Below are positions 6,020 through 6,539 of a DNA stretch of 6,539 nucleotides, piece after piece. This stretch comes from an uncultured Lachnospiraceae bacterium. GTDB lineage: Bacteria; Bacillota; Clostridia; Lachnospirales; Lachnospiraceae. Every line of letters starts with the position of its first letter. Positions within the stretch are counted from its first letter, which is position 1. The notes below the pieces were generated by a model, which was not told where the DNA came from, searched no databases, and worked only from the letters and a program-made list of their open reading frames with translations. The position numbers and the translations under genes are program-made. Where the stretch lies: contig CAMNGO010000114.1 of assembly GCA_946538445.1 (NCBI GenBank), positions 1 through 6,539 on the forward strand. The letters are read 5' to 3'.

Positions 6020-6539
6020 AAATAGAAACCGGGACAGACGAATCCTCCCGGGATCTCCGGAACTATTTAAAAATGTAACGTCACCTTTGTGACTTTTTTC
6101 CTGATTTAAACCTGCTTCCGTGATGCGGCGAAGCAGTTCTCTTGCCGTGCCAAAACTTCCATCGAAGATGGTGACTTCATTGCCGGCTATCTTCTGGATA
6201 GTATCTGCCACAAATGGATAGTGGGTGCATCCCAGTACGATACCATCGACTCCCTTCTTCAGATAGGGATCCATGAGCTTATGGAGAAAGTCTTCCAGAT
6301 CCTGTCCATAGAGCTCACCCCGTTCCACAAACTCCATCAGTCCGGGGCAGGGAAGAGGGTAGATCGTGGCGGATTCTTCATAGATTTTCTTCAGATTCTG
6401 AAATTTCTCTCCGTGGATCGTATAAGGAGTAGCCATCACCAGGACACGGGGGTGGTCGCCGGAGTTTACCGCAGGCTTGATGGCAGGCTCTACACCAACC
6501 AAGGGTATATCCGGATACATCTGGCGCAAAGTACGCACA
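6011..6539 (-). CDS. murI: Glutamate racemase, 3' part (5' end outside the window)
   Basis: The last 175 or so residues of glutamate racemase, which converts L-glutamate to D-glutamate for peptidoglycan precursors in the cytoplasm. Diagnostic segments are VGVEPAIKPAV near the window edge, MATPYTIHGEKF, PCPGLMEFVE, and the second catalytic-cysteine motif GCTHYPF, followed by FDGSFGTARELLRR. The first catalytic cysteine (usually in a CNTA motif) would lie just upstream, outside the window. The frame is open through the edge; a GTG at 6536-6538 can be read as a start but falls in the middle of the family's fold, so it is an internal valine. The final codons (His-Leu-stop, TAG at 6011-6013) lie within the palindrome at 5963-6019. 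The gene is convergent with the radical SAM gene. Confidence 0.95.
   Translation of the reverse strand, partial: VRTLRQMYPDIPLVGVEPAIKPAVNSGDHPRVLVMATPYTIHGEKFQNLKKIYEESATIYPLPCPGLMEFVERGELYGQDLEDFLHKLMDPYLKKGVDGIVLGCTHYPFVADTIQKIAGNEVTIFDGSFGTARELLRRITEAGLNQEKSHKGDVTFLNSSGDPGRIRLSRFLFHL

Overview
The window (6539 bases, moderate G+C) looks like chromosomal DNA of a Gram-positive anaerobe of the Clostridia, most probably Lachnospiraceae. This rests on recognising the protein families (Firmicute-type L,D-transpeptidase with a membrane anchor, an AmmeMemoRadiSam locus, a clostridial-type glutamate racemase), strong AGGAGG-type ribosome binding sites and short intergenic spacers. No plasmid, phage or CRISPR genes are visible.

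Layout, left to right. Bases 1-237 hold no convincing gene; most of this stretch (about 36-234) is one very long imperfect palindrome that ends 3 bases from the stop codon of the first gene. A 548-residue membrane-anchored protein of unknown function follows on the minus strand (238-1884). Divergent from it, across a 168-base intergenic region with two back-to-back promoters whose -35 boxes overlap by one base, is a complete L,D-transpeptidase (2053-3507, plus strand) closed by a clear rho-independent terminator. An extended -10 promoter then precedes a two-gene operon (3680-5946, plus): a single polypeptide joining a LigB/MEMO-like domain to an AMMECR1 domain, and the radical SAM enzyme that completes the AmmeMemoRadiSam system. 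A second, near-perfect GC-rich palindrome (5963-6019) separates this operon from the convergent glutamate racemase gene murI, whose stop codon lies inside the palindrome and whose 5' end runs off the window.

Two genes have a clear cell-wall role: MurI supplies D-glutamate for peptidoglycan precursors and the L,D-transpeptidase cross-links or modifies peptidoglycan outside the membrane. The large membrane protein beside the transpeptidase has most of its mass predicted outside the cell and could act in the same compartment, but only position suggests this. The AmmeMemoRadiSam operon is a widespread three-part system whose chemistry I do not know to be settled; its fused architecture here is the most interesting protein-level feature. 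The most unexplained DNA-level features are the two palindromes, each placed at the 3' end of a minus-strand gene.
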